Source of the DNA: Enterobacter sp. RHBSTW-00994 | Lineage (GTDB): Bacteria > Pseudomonadota > Gammaproteobacteria > Enterobacterales > Enterobacteriaceae | Assembly (NCBI RefSeq): GCF_013782625.1 | Contig: NZ_CP056199.1 | Coordinates: 2,188,588-2,252,587, forward strand | Direction: 5' to 3' | Length of the DNA stretch: 64,000 bases | In this document: positions 1 to 9,131 of the stretch, in pieces | Position numbering within the stretch: the first letter of the stretch is position 1 | Layout of the letters: each line of letters starts with the position of its first letter | Notes under the pieces: model-generated | What the model was told of the DNA's origin: nothing | The model's input: only the letters and a program-made list of their open reading frames with translations | Databases searched by the model: none | Translations under genes and position numbers: made by a program

Positions 1-650
1 TCGCCTGCACCGCCGCAGATCAGGCTAATTGCGCCATTCGGAACCAGACCGCTTTCGACAATCGCTTTCACCATCGCCTGGGTGACCTGCGCAGTAGCGG
101 TAGCCGGTTTGATAATGGCAGGCATCCCCGCAAGCCAGGTCGGGGCAAGTTTTTCCAGCATTCCCCAGCAGGGGAAGTTAAACGCATTGATGTGTACGGC
201 GACGCCGGACTTTGCGGTCAGGACGTGGCGTGCGGCAAACCCCCCATCTTTCGACAGCGGGATCAGCTCATCTTCCGGCCAGAGTGTGTCGTCCGGTAAC
301 TCGCGGCTGCCCATACTGGCGTAGGCGAAAAGCGTGCCGATCCCACCTTCGATATCCACCCAACTGTCTGCCCGCGTCGCCCCCGTTTCTGCCGACAGGG
401 CATAGAAATGCGCTTTCAGGCTGAGCAGATGTTTTGCCACCGCTTTCAGCATGGCGGCACGTTCGATAAAGGTCATCGCGCGAAGGGCTTCACTGCCGTG
501 CTCAATGGCGTAACGGCGTGCGGCCGCCATGTCCAGGCCCTCGCTGGTCACGCTCCATAGCGCTTCGCCACTGATGGCGTGATGAATGTTGCGTTCACGG
601 CCCCGGCCAGACTGCCAGACGCCGGATAAGAAGCTGGCTAACTGCTGCAT
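1..650 (-). CDS. paaZ: PaaZ, oxepin-CoA hydrolase / semialdehyde dehydrogenase (3' end cut off)
   Basis: PaaZ is the bifunctional ring-opening enzyme of aerobic phenylacetate catabolism. Its N-terminal aldehyde dehydrogenase domain oxidises the semialdehyde made when its C-terminal hydratase domain opens oxepin-CoA. Only about 216 N-terminal codons lie in the window, all within the aldehyde dehydrogenase domain. The start [20 protein letters not shown] and the internal [11 protein letters not shown] and IIKPATA motifs match E. coli PaaZ closely. The ATG at 648-650 is preceded by a GAGATAAG ribosome site. The gene is divergent from paaA, and a PaaX-type box lies just upstream of it. The catalytic Cys and the hydratase domain are outside the window, so only the N-terminal part is confirmed here. 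Confidence 0.96.
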   Translation of the reverse strand, partial: MQQLASFLSGVWQSGRGRERNIHHAISGEALWSVTSEGLDMAAARRYAIEHGSEALRAMTFIERAAMLKAVAKHLLSLKAHFYALSAETGATRADSWVDIEGGIGTLFAYASMGSRELPDDTLWPEDELIPLSKDGGFAARHVLTAKSGVAVHINAFNFPCWGMLEKLAPTWLAGMPAIIKPATATAQVTQAMVKAIVESGLVPNGAISLICGGAG

Positions 651-693
651 CGCTTATCTCCAAGTGTTACGTAATTTCACTATAGATAGTTTG

Positions 694-708
694 ATCGCGA
701 ATCATAAA
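694..708 (-). promoter_or_regulatory. PaaX-type operator of paaZ
   Basis: Read leftward, the 15 bases TTTATGATTCGCGAT fit the published PaaX consensus as I recall it (WWTRTGATTCGCGWT). The box lies 44-58 bp upstream of the paaZ start, where a repressor would cover the promoter. The assignment rests on motif match and position. Confidence 0.65.
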
Positions 709-805
709 AATCAAGCGATGTTTTAATGATTTGTTAACGTTGTGATCTTGGGGGATGAAATTACCTCCCCGGGATACCTTCCGGAAAGCCAGTTAGCAAA
801 AGCCT

Positions 806-821
806 TGCGAGCGACATCACA
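806..821 (+). promoter_or_regulatory. CRP-type site in the paaZ-paaA spacer
   Basis: TGCGA-6-TCACA differs from the CRP consensus TGTGA-N6-TCACA at one base. A candidate -10 hexamer TATATT lies at 846-851, so the site centre would be about 45 bp upstream of the start, close to class II geometry. CRP control of the paaA promoter is established in E. coli; its use here is inferred. Confidence 0.5.
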
Positions 822-881
822 AAATAAATAAACACTTCTTGGGGTTATATTTAACCTTTGTGTAACTTTTAAGAAAAGAAG

Positions 882-921
882 TGATTCGCAATTTTGCATT
901 AATCAGTAGTTTAACGAATCA
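882..921 (+). promoter_or_regulatory. PaaX-type inverted boxes before paaA
   Basis: TGATTCG at 882-888 faces CGAATCA at 915-921, downstream of the likely paaA transcription start and just before the ribosome site. The right-hand box, read leftward as TTTATGATTCG, runs into the AAAGG ribosome-binding sequence, so the operator and translation signal share bases. A repressor role is inferred from PaaX biology. Confidence 0.6.
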
Positions 922-934
922 TAAAGGTGATGGT

Positions 935-1864
935 GTGAACCCGGAACAACGCTTTGAGCAATGCATAGCACAAGAGACGGCCATTGAGCCGCAGGACTGG
1001 ATGCCTGACGCCTACCGCAAAACGCTGATTCGCCAGATTGGTCAGCATGCGCATTCGGAAATCGTCGGCATGCTCCCGGAAGGGAACTGGATCACGCGCG
1101 CACCGTCCTTGCGCCGCAAGGCCATTTTGCTGGCAAAAGTTCAGGATGAAGCCGGACACGGTTTGTATCTCTACAGTGCCGCAGAAACCCTGGGCTGTGC
1201 CCGCGAAGACATCTACCAAAAGATGCTCGATGGCAAGATGAAATACTCCTCCATCTTTAATTATCCGACGCTGAGCTGGGCCGATATCGGTGTGATTGGC
1301 TGGCTGGTGGACGGCGCGGCGATCGTCAACCAGGTTGCGCTGTGCCGTACCTCATACGGCCCTTATGCCCGCGCTATGGTGAAAATCTGTAAAGAAGAGA
1401 GTTTTCACCAGCGTCAGGGGTTTGAAGCCTGTATGGCGCTTGCGCAGGGCTGCGAATCTCAACGCCAGATGTTGCAGGATGCCATCAACCGCTTCTGGTG
1501 GCCGGCACTGATGATGTTCGGCCCGAACGATGACAACTCGCCGAACAGCGCCCGCAGCCTGGCCTGGAAAATCAAACGCTTTGGTAATGATGAACTGCGC
1601 CAGCGCTTCGTGGACAACACCGTCCCGCAGGTTGAGATGCTGGGCATGACTGTCCCGGATGCCGATCTGCATTTCGATGAACAGAGTGGGCATTATCGCT
1701 TCGGCGAAATTGACTGGCGTGAATTTGACGACGTGATCAACGGGCGAGGCATCTGTAATCACGAGCGCCTGGCCGCAAAACGAAAAGCCTGGGAAGACGG
1801 GGCGTGGGTGCGTGAAGCTGCACTGGCGCACGCAGAAAAACAACATGCCCGCAACGTGGCTTAA
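935..1864 (+). CDS. paaA: PaaA, catalytic subunit of phenylacetyl-CoA 1,2-epoxidase
   Basis: PaaA is the diiron oxygenase subunit that epoxidises the ring of phenylacetyl-CoA, working with PaaB, PaaC, PaaD and the reductase PaaE. The protein of 309 residues matches the E. coli length. Conserved stretches include [15 protein letters not shown], the QDEAGHG metal-binding segment and [14 protein letters not shown] chose the GTG at 935 (protein VNPEQRFEQ) because it gives the family length and follows an AAAGGTGAT ribosome site; an in-frame ATG at 881 would overlap the operator. It is the first gene of a tightly packed rightward operon running to paaK. Confidence 0.97.
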   Translation: MNPEQRFEQCIAQETAIEPQDWMPDAYRKTLIRQIGQHAHSEIVGMLPEGNWITRAPSLRRKAILLAKVQDEAGHGLYLYSAAETLGCAREDIYQKMLDGKMKYSSIFNYPTLSWADIGVIGWLVDGAAIVNQVALCRTSYGPYARAMVKICKEESFHQRQGFEACMALAQGCESQRQMLQDAINRFWWPALMMFGPNDDNSPNSARSLAWKIKRFGNDELRQRFVDNTVPQVEMLGMTVPDADLHFDEQSGHYRFGEIDWREFDDVINGRGICNHERLAAKRKAWEDGAWVREAALAHAEKQHARNVA

Positions 1865-1875
1865 GGGGAAGCAAG

Positions 1876-2163
1876 ATGAGCAATGTCTACTGGCCGTTAT
1901 ATGAAGTTTTCGTCCGATCCCGACAGGGTCTGTCTCATCGTCATGTGGGCAGTCTGCATGCCGCAGACGATCGCATGGCGCTGGAAAATGCGCGCGATGC
2001 CTACACCCGTCGTAGTGAAGGATGTTCGATTTGGGTGGTGAAAGCGAGTGAGATTGTGGCTTCACAGCCGGAAGAGAGCGGGGAGTTCTTTGACCCGGCG
2101 GAGAGCAAAATCTACCGCCATCCGACGTTCTACACCCTCCCTGATGGTATTGAGCACATGTGA
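1876..2163 (+). CDS. paaB: PaaB, structural subunit of phenylacetyl-CoA epoxidase
   Basis: A 95-residue subunit of the PaaABCDE multicomponent oxygenase, with no catalytic metal site of its own; in the family it helps bridge PaaAC units. The whole protein, from MSNVYWPLYEVFVR to FYTLPDGIEHM, is nearly identical to E. coli PaaB and has the same length. It starts 11 bp after paaA, with a GGGGAAGC ribosome site, and is followed at once by paaC, as expected for one operon that makes complex subunits together. Confidence 0.97.
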   Translation: MSNVYWPLYEVFVRSRQGLSHRHVGSLHAADDRMALENARDAYTRRSEGCSIWVVKASEIVASQPEESGEFFDPAESKIYRHPTFYTLPDGIEHM

Positions 2164-2171
2164 GGCCTGGA

Positions 2172-2918
2172 ATGAAAACAACAACTGCATATGCCCTGCG
2201 TCTGGGCGACAACGGTCTGGTTCTTTCTCAGCGTCTTGGCGCGTGGTGTGGTCATGCCCCTGAACTGGAAATTGATCTGGCGCTCGCCAACATCGGCCTC
2301 GATCTGCTGGGGCAGGCGCGTAATTTCCTCACCTACGCCGCTGAACTGGAAGGGACGGGAGATGAAGACACGCTGGCCTTTGGTCGTGATGAGCGCCAGT
2401 TCTGCAATCTCCTGCTGGTGGAACAACCCAATGGCAACTTCGCCGACACCCTGGTGCGTCAGTACTTTATGGATGCCTGGCATCTTGAATTGTATAGCCG
2501 CCTGACCCGAAGCCGCGATAGCCAACTGGCTGCGATTGCTGCCAAAGCCCTTAAAGAGGTGCGCTACCACCTGCGCTTTAGCCGTGGCTGGCTGGTACGC
2601 CTGGGCAACGGTACGGCTCTCTCAACGCAAAAAATGCAGCAGGCGGTGGATGCCTTGTGGCGTTTCACTGCCGAATTCTTCGATGTCGATGACATTGAAC
2701 GGGCGCTGATTGAAGAGGGGATCGCCGTCGACCCGCGTGAACTGCGTTCGGGCTGGGAAACGGAAGTGTTTGCCGGTTTACAGGAAGCATCCCTGACTGT
2801 GCCAGATGAAGTGGCCTACCGCACTGGCGGCAAGAAAGGGCTACACACCGAACATCTGGGACCGATGCTGGCAGAGATGCAATATCTCCAGCGCATGTAC
2901 CCAGGGCAGCAGTGGTAA
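2172..2918 (+). CDS. paaC: PaaC, structural subunit of phenylacetyl-CoA epoxidase
   Basis: PaaC has the ferritin-like fold of PaaA but lacks the diiron centre and supports PaaA in the epoxidase core. The 248-residue product matches the E. coli length when started at the ATG at 2172 (MKTTTAYALRLGDNG); an ATG four codons earlier would overlap the end of paaB. Conserved segments are LALANIGLDLLGQARNF, VEQPNGNFADT and TGGKKGLHTEHLGPMLAEMQYLQR. Nothing looks broken, and the gene sits in its normal place between paaB and paaD. Confidence 0.97.
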   Translation: MKTTTAYALRLGDNGLVLSQRLGAWCGHAPELEIDLALANIGLDLLGQARNFLTYAAELEGTGDEDTLAFGRDERQFCNLLLVEQPNGNFADTLVRQYFMDAWHLELYSRLTRSRDSQLAAIAAKALKEVRYHLRFSRGWLVRLGNGTALSTQKMQQAVDALWRFTAEFFDVDDIERALIEEGIAVDPRELRSGWETEVFAGLQEASLTVPDEVAYRTGGKKGLHTEHLGPMLAEMQYLQRMYPGQQW

Positions 2919-2931
2919 GGGGGAGGTCGTC

Positions 2932-3429
2932 ATGCAACGCGTTGTCGAGATAGCACCAGCGGAAATTCCGCAAATCTGGTCACTGTTAAGCCAGATCCCG
3001 GACCCGGAAGTGCCTGTCCTCACCATCACCGATCTGGGGATGGTGCGCAATGTGACCGCGCAGGGCGAAGGCTGGGTGATTGGCTTCACGCCAACCTATT
3101 CAGGCTGCCCGGCAACCGGGCATTTACTGGGTGCTATCCGTGACACGATGACGGCGCATGGTTTTACGCCTGTGCATATCGTGTTGCAGCTGGAGCCCGC
3201 CTGGACGACCGACTGGATGACCAATGAGGCCCGTGAGCGTCTGCGCGAATACGGTATCAGTCCGCCCGTCGGCCACAGCTGCCACGCGCATGTTCCGGCA
3301 GACGTGACCTGCCCACGGTGCGCGAGTGCCGACACCTCGCTTATCAGTGAATTTGGCTCGACGGCCTGCAAAGCGCTCTACCGCTGCAATACCTGCCGCG
3401 AGCCTTTCGATTATTTCAAATGTATTTGA
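2932..3429 (+). CDS. paaD: PaaD, epoxidase maturation factor (MIP18 family)
   Basis: PaaD belongs to the MIP18/SufT-like family and is thought to help insert metal or Fe-S centres into the epoxidase or its reductase. The 165-residue protein has the DUF59 domain in the first half (PDPEVPVLTITDLGMVRNV, TYSGCPAT) and a cysteine-rich tail with paired CxxC motifs (CPRCAS, CNTCRE) that could bind zinc or iron. The start at 2932 follows a strong GGGGGAGG site 13 bp after paaC. A longer in-frame opening that begins inside paaC has no support. Confidence 0.95.
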   Translation: MQRVVEIAPAEIPQIWSLLSQIPDPEVPVLTITDLGMVRNVTAQGEGWVIGFTPTYSGCPATGHLLGAIRDTMTAHGFTPVHIVLQLEPAWTTDWMTNEARERLREYGISPPVGHSCHAHVPADVTCPRCASADTSLISEFGSTACKALYRCNTCREPFDYFKCI

Positions 3430-3436
3430 GGTTGCC

Positions 3437-4507
3437 ATGACAACGTTTCATTCCTTAACTGTGGCAAAAGTGGAACCCGAAACCCGCGATGCGGTGACCA
3501 TTACTTTCGCTGTTCCACAGCCATTACAGGATGCGTACCGCTTTCGTCCCGGCCAGCACCTGACGCTCAAAGCGACGCTGGCCGGGGTCGAATTACGCCG
3601 TTGCTATTCCATCTGTAAAAGCGCGACGCCGGGTGAAATCAGCGTGGCGGTAAAGGCTATTGAGGGCGGGCGTTTTTCTCGCTATGCCCGCGATGAGATC
3701 AAACAAGGTATGGCGCTGGAGGTGATGGTCCCTCAGGGGCATTTTGGCTACCAGCCACAGGCTGAGCGGAAAGGTCACTATCTGGCGATTGCCGCGGGTT
3801 CAGGGATCACGCCGATGTTGGCGATCATCTCCTCCACGCTTGCCACTGAAACGGGCAGCCATTTCACCCTGATTTACGGCAACCGCAGCAGCCAGAGCAT
3901 GATGTTCCGTCAGGCGCTGGCTGACCTGAAAGATAAATATCCGCAGCGTCTGCAACTGCTCTCTGTTTTCAGCCAGGAGCGCCTGGACAGCGATTTACTG
4001 CAAGGCCGTATTGATGGCGAAAAACTCCACGCCCTGGCAAAAACGTTGATCAATTTCCGTCAGTATGACGATGCCTTTATTTGTGGACCGTCATCAATGA
4101 TGGACGATGCCGAAGCGGCGTTAAAAGCATTGGGAATGCCGGGAAAAGCCATCCATCTTGAGCGCTTCAATACACCAGGTTCTGCCGTTAAACGCAGCGT
4201 AAGCGTGCAGGCTCAGGGGCAAAAAGTCACCGTCCGTCAGGACGGCCGCGATCGCGAAATCACACTGACGGCAGAAGATGAAAGCATTCTCGATGCGGCG
4301 CTGCGCCAGGGGGCAGATCTTCCGTATGCCTGCAAAGGTGGAGTTTGTGCCACCTGCAAATGCAAAGTGGTGCGCGGGAAAGTGGATATGGTCACCAATT
4401 ACAGCCTGGAGCCAGATGAACTGGCAGCAGGCTATGTGTTGAGCTGCCAGGCGCTGCCATTGACCGCTGATGTCGTCGTGGATTTTGATGCGAAGGGGAT
4501 GGCATGA
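3437..4507 (+). CDS. paaE: PaaE, phenylacetyl-CoA epoxidase reductase
   Basis: PaaE passes electrons from NADPH through flavin and a [2Fe-2S] centre to the PaaA diiron site. The 356-residue protein shows the ferredoxin-reductase order: FAD-binding RRCYSICKS near residue 55, the NAD(P)-binding AAGSGITPMLA region near 115-125, and a C-terminal plant-type ferredoxin domain with CKGGVCATCKC and a later CQAL cysteine. The ATG at 3437 gives the E. coli length and lies 7 bp after paaD. Its last bases overlap the start of paaF (ATGA), which suggests coupled translation. Confidence 0.97.
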   Translation: MTTFHSLTVAKVEPETRDAVTITFAVPQPLQDAYRFRPGQHLTLKATLAGVELRRCYSICKSATPGEISVAVKAIEGGRFSRYARDEIKQGMALEVMVPQGHFGYQPQAERKGHYLAIAAGSGITPMLAIISSTLATETGSHFTLIYGNRSSQSMMFRQALADLKDKYPQRLQLLSVFSQERLDSDLLQGRIDGEKLHALAKTLINFRQYDDAFICGPSSMMDDAEAALKALGMPGKAIHLERFNTPGSAVKRSVSVQAQGQKVTVRQDGRDREITLTAEDESILDAALRQGADLPYACKGGVCATCKCKVVRGKVDMVTNYSLEPDELAAGYVLSCQALPLTADVVVDFDAKGMA

Positions 4508-5271
4508 GTGAACTGATCATTACCCGTCATGGATGCGTGCTGCAACTCACGCTGAACCGCCCGGCAGCACGTAATGCCCTCAACAATGCGCTGTTAGCAC
4601 AGATTGCTGACGCACTGGAGGCTGCCGCAGTCGACAGTAACATCTCCGTCTGTGTGATTTACGGCAATGCGCACTGCTTTGCGGCCGGTGCGGATCTGAA
4701 TGAAATGGCGGAAAAAGATCTGCCTGCCACCCTAAATGACATCCGCCCGCAGTTGTGGGCCAGGATCAACGCCTTCACCAAACCGTTGATTGCAGCAGTG
4801 AATGGCTTTGCACTGGGGGCGGGTTGCGAACTTGCACTGCTGTGTGATGTGGTGATCGCCGGTGAAAACGCCCGCTTCGGCCTGCCTGAAATCACGCTGG
4901 GCATCATGCCCGGTGCAGGGGGAACACAAAGGCTGATCCGCTGCGTGGGGAAATCACTCGCCAGCAAAATGATATTAACGGGAGAGAGCATCACCGCTCA
5001 GCACGCGCAGGCCGTCGGGCTGGTCAGTGATGTGTTCCCGGCAATGCTCACACTGGAATACGCCCTTAAGCAGGCCGCCGTGATGGCGCGCCATTCGCCG
5101 CTGGCGCTTCAGGCGGCGAAACAGGCGCTGCGTCAGTCTCAGGAAGTGTCATTACAGGCCGGTCTGGCTCAGGAGAGACAGCTTTTTACGCTGCTCTCAG
5201 CAACGGACGATCGTCGTGAAGGCATTGAAGCCTTCTTACAAAAACGCACCCCCGACTTTAAAGGACGCTAA
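4504..5271 (+). CDS. paaF: PaaF, 2,3-dehydroadipyl-CoA hydratase
   Basis: A crotonase-family hydratase acting after ring cleavage, adding water to 2,3-dehydroadipyl-CoA. The 255-residue protein carries the crotonase oxyanion-hole sequences CFAAGADLNEM and NGFALGAGCELALLCD, and a glutamate-bearing helix in LPEITLGIMPGAGGTQRL. It overlaps paaE by four bases and is followed after 2 bp by the related paaG, so the two paralogues are probably translated from one message. Length and order match E. coli. Confidence 0.96.
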   Translation: MSELIITRHGCVLQLTLNRPAARNALNNALLAQIADALEAAAVDSNISVCVIYGNAHCFAAGADLNEMAEKDLPATLNDIRPQLWARINAFTKPLIAAVNGFALGAGCELALLCDVVIAGENARFGLPEITLGIMPGAGGTQRLIRCVGKSLASKMILTGESITAQHAQAVGLVSDVFPAMLTLEYALKQAAVMARHSPLALQAAKQALRQSQEVSLQAGLAQERQLFTLLSATDDRREGIEAFLQKRTPDFKGR

Positions 5272-5273
5272 TT

Positions 5274-6059
5274 GTGGAATTTATTCTGAGTCATGTAGAG
5301 CAAGGTGTAATGACCCTGACGCTGAATCGTCCGGAGCGTCTGAACAGCTTTAACGACGTGATGCACCAGCAGCTCGCTGACTGCCTGAAGCAGGCCGAGC
5401 GGGATGAGACCATCCGCTGCCTGTTGATTACCGGTGCGGGGCGTGGGTTCTGCGCCGGGCAAGATCTGAACGACCGTAACGTCGATCCGACCGGTCCGGC
5501 GCCCGACCTGGGGATGTCCGTTGAGACGTTTTACAACCCGCTGGTTCGCCGTCTGGCAAAGCTGCCGAAACCGGTGATTGCCGCGGTAAATGGTGTCGCG
5601 GCGGGGGCTGGCGCGACACTGGCGCTGGGCTGCGACATGGTGATTGCCGCCCGTTCAGCCAGCTTTGTGATGGCATTCAGTAAGCTTGGTCTGGTCCCGG
5701 ATTGCGGCGGAACCTGGCTGCTGCCGCGTGTCGCTGGTCGTGCCCGGGCAATGGGGCTGGCGCTGCTGGGCGATAAGCTGAGTGCAGAACAGGCACAGTC
5801 CTGGGGAATGATCTGGCAGGTGGTGGACGATGAACAACTGGCGACCACGGCGCAGCAGATGGCGCTGCACATTGCCTCACAACCGACGTTTGGTCTGGGG
5901 TTGATCAAGCAGGCGATGCATGCTGCTGAAACGAACACCCTGGATGCGCAGCTCGATCTGGAGCGTGATTACCAGCGTCTTGCCGGACGCAGCGACGACT
6001 ACCGTGAAGGTGTCAGCGCATTTATGGCGAAACGCACGCCGCACTTTACGGGGAAATAA
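5274..6059 (+). CDS. paaG: PaaG, ring-1,2-epoxyphenylacetyl-CoA isomerase
   Basis: PaaG is a crotonase-family isomerase that converts the phenylacetyl-CoA epoxide to oxepin-CoA and also shifts a double bond later in the route. The 261-residue product contains GRGFCAGQDLNDRNV and NGVAAGAGATLALGCD, the usual oxyanion-hole regions, and the family LVPDCGGTWLLPR segment with an Asp typical of PaaG. The start codon is GTG at 5274 (protein begins MEFILSHVEQG), two bases after the paaF stop. One residue fewer than E. coli PaaG is explained by the single start codon. Confidence 0.95.
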   Translation: MEFILSHVEQGVMTLTLNRPERLNSFNDVMHQQLADCLKQAERDETIRCLLITGAGRGFCAGQDLNDRNVDPTGPAPDLGMSVETFYNPLVRRLAKLPKPVIAAVNGVAAGAGATLALGCDMVIAARSASFVMAFSKLGLVPDCGGTWLLPRVAGRARAMGLALLGDKLSAEQAQSWGMIWQVVDDEQLATTAQQMALHIASQPTFGLGLIKQAMHAAETNTLDAQLDLERDYQRLAGRSDDYREGVSAFMAKRTPHFTGK

Positions 6060-6060
6060 G

Positions 6061-7488
6061 ATGGTGATGAATATTCGCACTGTTGCCGTCATCGGAAGCG
6101 GCACGATGGGCGCCGGGATCGCGGAAGTCGCGGCAAGTCATGGTCATCAGGTCCTGATTTACGATATTGCAGGACAGGCGGTTTCACAGGCGATTGAGAG
6201 CATCGGTCAGCGTCTTGATTCCCGCGTTGCTCGAGGAAAACTGTCCGGTGAGGCCCGCGAACAGATTCTTGCACGGTTCATCCCCGTGACCGACATCGAT
6301 GCGCTGGCGGCGGCGGACCTGGTGATTGAAGCCGCGTCTGAACGCCTCGACGTAAAAAAAGCGTTGTTCGCAAAACTGGCTGAGATTTGCCAGCCACAAA
6401 CCGTACTGACCAGCAATACCTCGTCCATCTCCGTTACCGCGATTGCGGCGGATGTCCGTCACCCTGAACGCGTGGCCGGGCTGCACTTCTTCAACCCTGC
6501 GCCCGTGATGAAACTGGTGGAAGTGGTCAGCGGTCTGGCGACATCTCCCGAAGTGGCCGACGGGCTCTGTGAGCTGGCCGTGAACTGGGGAAAACAGCCT
6601 GTGCGCTGCCAGTCCACGCCGGGGTTTATCGTCAACCGCGTGGCGCGTCCATTCTATTCAGAAGCCTGGCGTGCGCTGGAGGAACAGGTGGCATCCCCGG
6701 AAGTGATCGATGCGGCGCTGCGGGACGGCGGAGGATTTCCGATGGGACCGCTGGAACTGACCGACATGATTGGTCAGGACGTTAACTTTGCGGTGACCTG
6801 CTCGGTGTTTAACGCGTTCTGGCAGGAACGCCGTTTTCTGCCCTCGCTGGTACAGCAGGAGCTGGTACTGGCGGGACGTCTGGGCAAAAAAAGCGGAAAG
6901 GGCGTGTATGACTGGGGCGGTGAAAAACCGGCAGTGCAGTGGCTTGACACCGTGAGTGACAGCTATAGCCCAATGTGCGTGCAGAAAAAACGTGACGGTG
7001 TCACTGAGGTCGACGATGTGCTGCTGGTCGAAACACAAGGGGAAACGGCGCAGTCGTTGGCGCGCAGTCTGCACAGCCCCGTGGTGGTGGTGGATCGTAT
7101 GGACGGTGATGTTGCCGTGATTGCCGCAGCGGCCAGTAATCCTCATTCCGCGACGCAAAAAGCCATTTTTTATCTGCAACAACAGGGCCAACGAGTGGTG
7201 CAGATTGCCGATTATCCCGGCCTGCTGATCTGGCGCACAGTGGCGATGATTATCAATGAAGCGCTGGATGCCCTGCAAAAAGGGGTTGCCAGTGAGAAGG
7301 ATATCGATACTGCGATGCGTCTTGGCGTGAACTATCCGTGTGGCCCCGTTGCCTGGGGTGAACGTCTGGGCTGGCAGCGTCTGCTCCTGCTGCTGGAAAA
7401 CCTGCAACGTCATTACGGCGAAGAACGCTATCGCCCTTGTTCACTCTTGCGCCAGCGTGCGCTTCTGGAGAGTAGCTATGAGTCATAA
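6061..7488 (+). CDS. paaH: PaaH, 3-hydroxyadipyl-CoA dehydrogenase
   Basis: An NAD-dependent 3-hydroxyacyl-CoA dehydrogenase that oxidises 3-hydroxyadipyl-CoA to 3-oxoadipyl-CoA. The Rossmann motif IGSGTMGAGIAEVAASHGH is at the N terminus, followed by the catalytic-domain sequences NTSSISVTAIA, GLHFFNPAPVMKLVEVV and STPGFIVNRVARPF. A second 3HCDH C-terminal domain ends the protein. At 475 residues it has the same length as E. coli PaaH. The start is ATG at 6061, with another ATG at 6067. The 3' end overlaps paaI by 11 bp. Confidence 0.97.
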   Translation: MVMNIRTVAVIGSGTMGAGIAEVAASHGHQVLIYDIAGQAVSQAIESIGQRLDSRVARGKLSGEAREQILARFIPVTDIDALAAADLVIEAASERLDVKKALFAKLAEICQPQTVLTSNTSSISVTAIAADVRHPERVAGLHFFNPAPVMKLVEVVSGLATSPEVADGLCELAVNWGKQPVRCQSTPGFIVNRVARPFYSEAWRALEEQVASPEVIDAALRDGGGFPMGPLELTDMIGQDVNFAVTCSVFNAFWQERRFLPSLVQQELVLAGRLGKKSGKGVYDWGGEKPAVQWLDTVSDSYSPMCVQKKRDGVTEVDDVLLVETQGETAQSLARSLHSPVVVVDRMDGDVAVIAAAASNPHSATQKAIFYLQQQGQRVVQIADYPGLLIWRTVAMIINEALDALQKGVASEKDIDTAMRLGVNYPCGPVAWGERLGWQRLLLLLENLQRHYGEERYRPCSLLRQRALLESSYES

Positions 7489-7900
7489 CGCCTGGCACAA
7501 CGCCCGTGCCATGTACGAGCACGATGCCTGTGCGCAGGCTCTGGGGATCGACATTGTTGAAATGGATGAGGGGGTTGCGGTGGTGACGATGACCATCACC
7601 CCGCAGATGCTGAATGGCCATAAAACCTGCCACGGCGGGCAGCTTTTTTCGCTGGCGGACACGGCATTTGCTTACGCCTGTAACAGCCAGGGGCTGGCGG
7701 CTGTGGCATCGGCCTGTTCGATCGACTTTCTCCGTCCGGGATTTGCCGGGGACAGGCTTACCGCCACTGCGCGGGTTCTGCACCAGGGGAAACTGACCGG
7801 TGTCTACGACATTGAAATTCAGAATCAACAACACAAAACAGTCGCACTCTTTCGCGGGAAATCTCACCGCATTGGCGGCAGTGTGACAGGAGAAGCCTGA
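7478..7900 (+). CDS. paaI: PaaI, hydroxyphenylacetyl-CoA thioesterase
   Basis: A hot-dog-fold thioesterase that releases CoA from dead-end aryl-CoA by-products and so protects the CoA pool. The 140-residue protein has the family signature GHKTCHGGQLFSLADTAFAYAC, with the catalytic Asp in the central helix, and ends in a short beta region. The start at 7478 lies inside the end of paaH, and the stop overlaps the paaJ start (TGATG), so translation is likely coupled on both sides. Length equals that of E. coli PaaI. Confidence 0.96.
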   Translation: MSHNAWHNARAMYEHDACAQALGIDIVEMDEGVAVVTMTITPQMLNGHKTCHGGQLFSLADTAFAYACNSQGLAAVASACSIDFLRPGFAGDRLTATARVLHQGKLTGVYDIEIQNQQHKTVALFRGKSHRIGGSVTGEA

Positions 7901-9105
7901 TGCGTGACGCATTTATTTGTGACGGTGTTCGTACCCCGGTTGGTCGGTATGGGGGTGTTTTCTCAGGCATTCGCGCGGACGATCTCGGCGCTGTGCCGTT
8001 GCGTGCGCTGCTGGCACGTTACCCGCAACTGGATGCGGAGCGCATTGATGATCTCATCTTCGGCTGCGCTAACCAGGCAGGGGAAGACAACCGTAACGTG
8101 GCGCGTATGGCCTCCCTTCTGGCCGGGCTGCCGCAGTCGGTTTCCGGGACTACCATTAACCGCCTCTGTGGTTCAGGCCTGGATGCCATCGGTTTTGCGG
8201 CACGAACCATCAAAGCCGGTGAGGGTGATTTATTGATTGCTGGTGGCGTGGAGTCGATGTCCCGTGCGCCGTTTGTGATGGGAAAAGCCACGGCGGCCTT
8301 TCAGCGTCAGGCGGAGATCTTCGATACCACCATCGGCTGGCGATTTGTGAATCCGCTCATGCATCAGCAATGTGGTACTGACAGCATGCCGGAAACGGCA
8401 GAGAATGTAGCTGAATTGTTAAATATCAGTCGAGCGGATCAAGATGCTTTCGCACTGCGCAGCCAGCAGCGTACTGCCCAGGCGCAACAGAATGGCATTC
8501 TGGCGCAGGAAATTGTCCCGGTGAGCGTGACAGGGAAAAAGGGGGGAGTCACCGAGGTGTCTGTTGATGAACATCCGCGTGCCGACACCACGCTGGAACA
8601 ACTTGCCTCGCTGAAGACACCTTTTCGCAAGAATGGCGTCGTGACGGCGGGTAATGCCTCCGGCGTAAACGATGGGGCAGCGGCGCTGATCATTGCCAGC
8701 GAACAGATGGCGCTTGCACAAGGGTTAGTGCCTCGCACGCGCATCGTGGCAATGGCGACGGCAGGCGTGGAACCGCGTCTGATGGGGTTAGGCCCCGTCC
8801 CCGCGACCCGTAAAGTGCTGGAGCGTGCCGGACTCAGTATTACCGATATGGATGTTATCGAGCTTAACGAGGCTTTTGCGTCGCAGGCGCTGGCTGTGTT
8901 GCGTCAACTGGGATTGCCGGACGATGGTGCACACGTCAACCCGAACGGCGGCGCGATTGCATTGGGACATCCACTGGGGATGAGCGGCGCAAGACTGGCG
9001 TTGGCAGCCAGTAACGAATTGCACCGACGAAACGGGCGCTATGCGCTGTGTACGATGTGTATCGGTGTGGGTCAGGGTATTGCCATGATCCTTGAGCGAG
9101 TTTGA
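7900..9105 (+). CDS. paaJ: PaaJ, 3-oxoadipyl-CoA / 3-oxo-5,6-dehydrosuberyl-CoA thiolase
   Basis: The thiolase that cleaves the beta-oxo CoA intermediates, giving acetyl-CoA and finally succinyl-CoA. The 401-residue protein has the nucleophilic Cys90 in [13 protein letters not shown], the His in [18 protein letters not shown] and the proton-shuttling Cys in the C-terminal TMCIGVGQG. It starts at the ATG overlapping the paaI stop. A 26-bp gap separates it from paaK. All catalytic residues are present. Confidence 0.97.
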   Translation: MRDAFICDGVRTPVGRYGGVFSGIRADDLGAVPLRALLARYPQLDAERIDDLIFGCANQAGEDNRNVARMASLLAGLPQSVSGTTINRLCGSGLDAIGFAARTIKAGEGDLLIAGGVESMSRAPFVMGKATAAFQRQAEIFDTTIGWRFVNPLMHQQCGTDSMPETAENVAELLNISRADQDAFALRSQQRTAQAQQNGILAQEIVPVSVTGKKGGVTEVSVDEHPRADTTLEQLASLKTPFRKNGVVTAGNASGVNDGAAALIIASEQMALAQGLVPRTRIVAMATAGVEPRLMGLGPVPATRKVLERAGLSITDMDVIELNEAFASQALAVLRQLGLPDDGAHVNPNGGAIALGHPLGMSGARLALAASNELHRRNGRYALCTMCIGVGQGIAMILERV

Positions 9106-9131
9106 GCGAAAAACAATGTGAGTACCCTACA

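Noticed and set aside
1352-2212. 286-codon open frame on the opposite strand of paaA-paaB
   Set aside because: It lies antisense to two highly conserved genes, has a low-complexity, Arg/Pro/Ser-rich product and no family features. Long shadows are common opposite GC-rich genes.
6658-7413. 251-codon open frame antisense to paaH
   Set aside because: Composition (many His, Gln, Arg) is that of a frame shadow, and paaH itself is fully conserved there.
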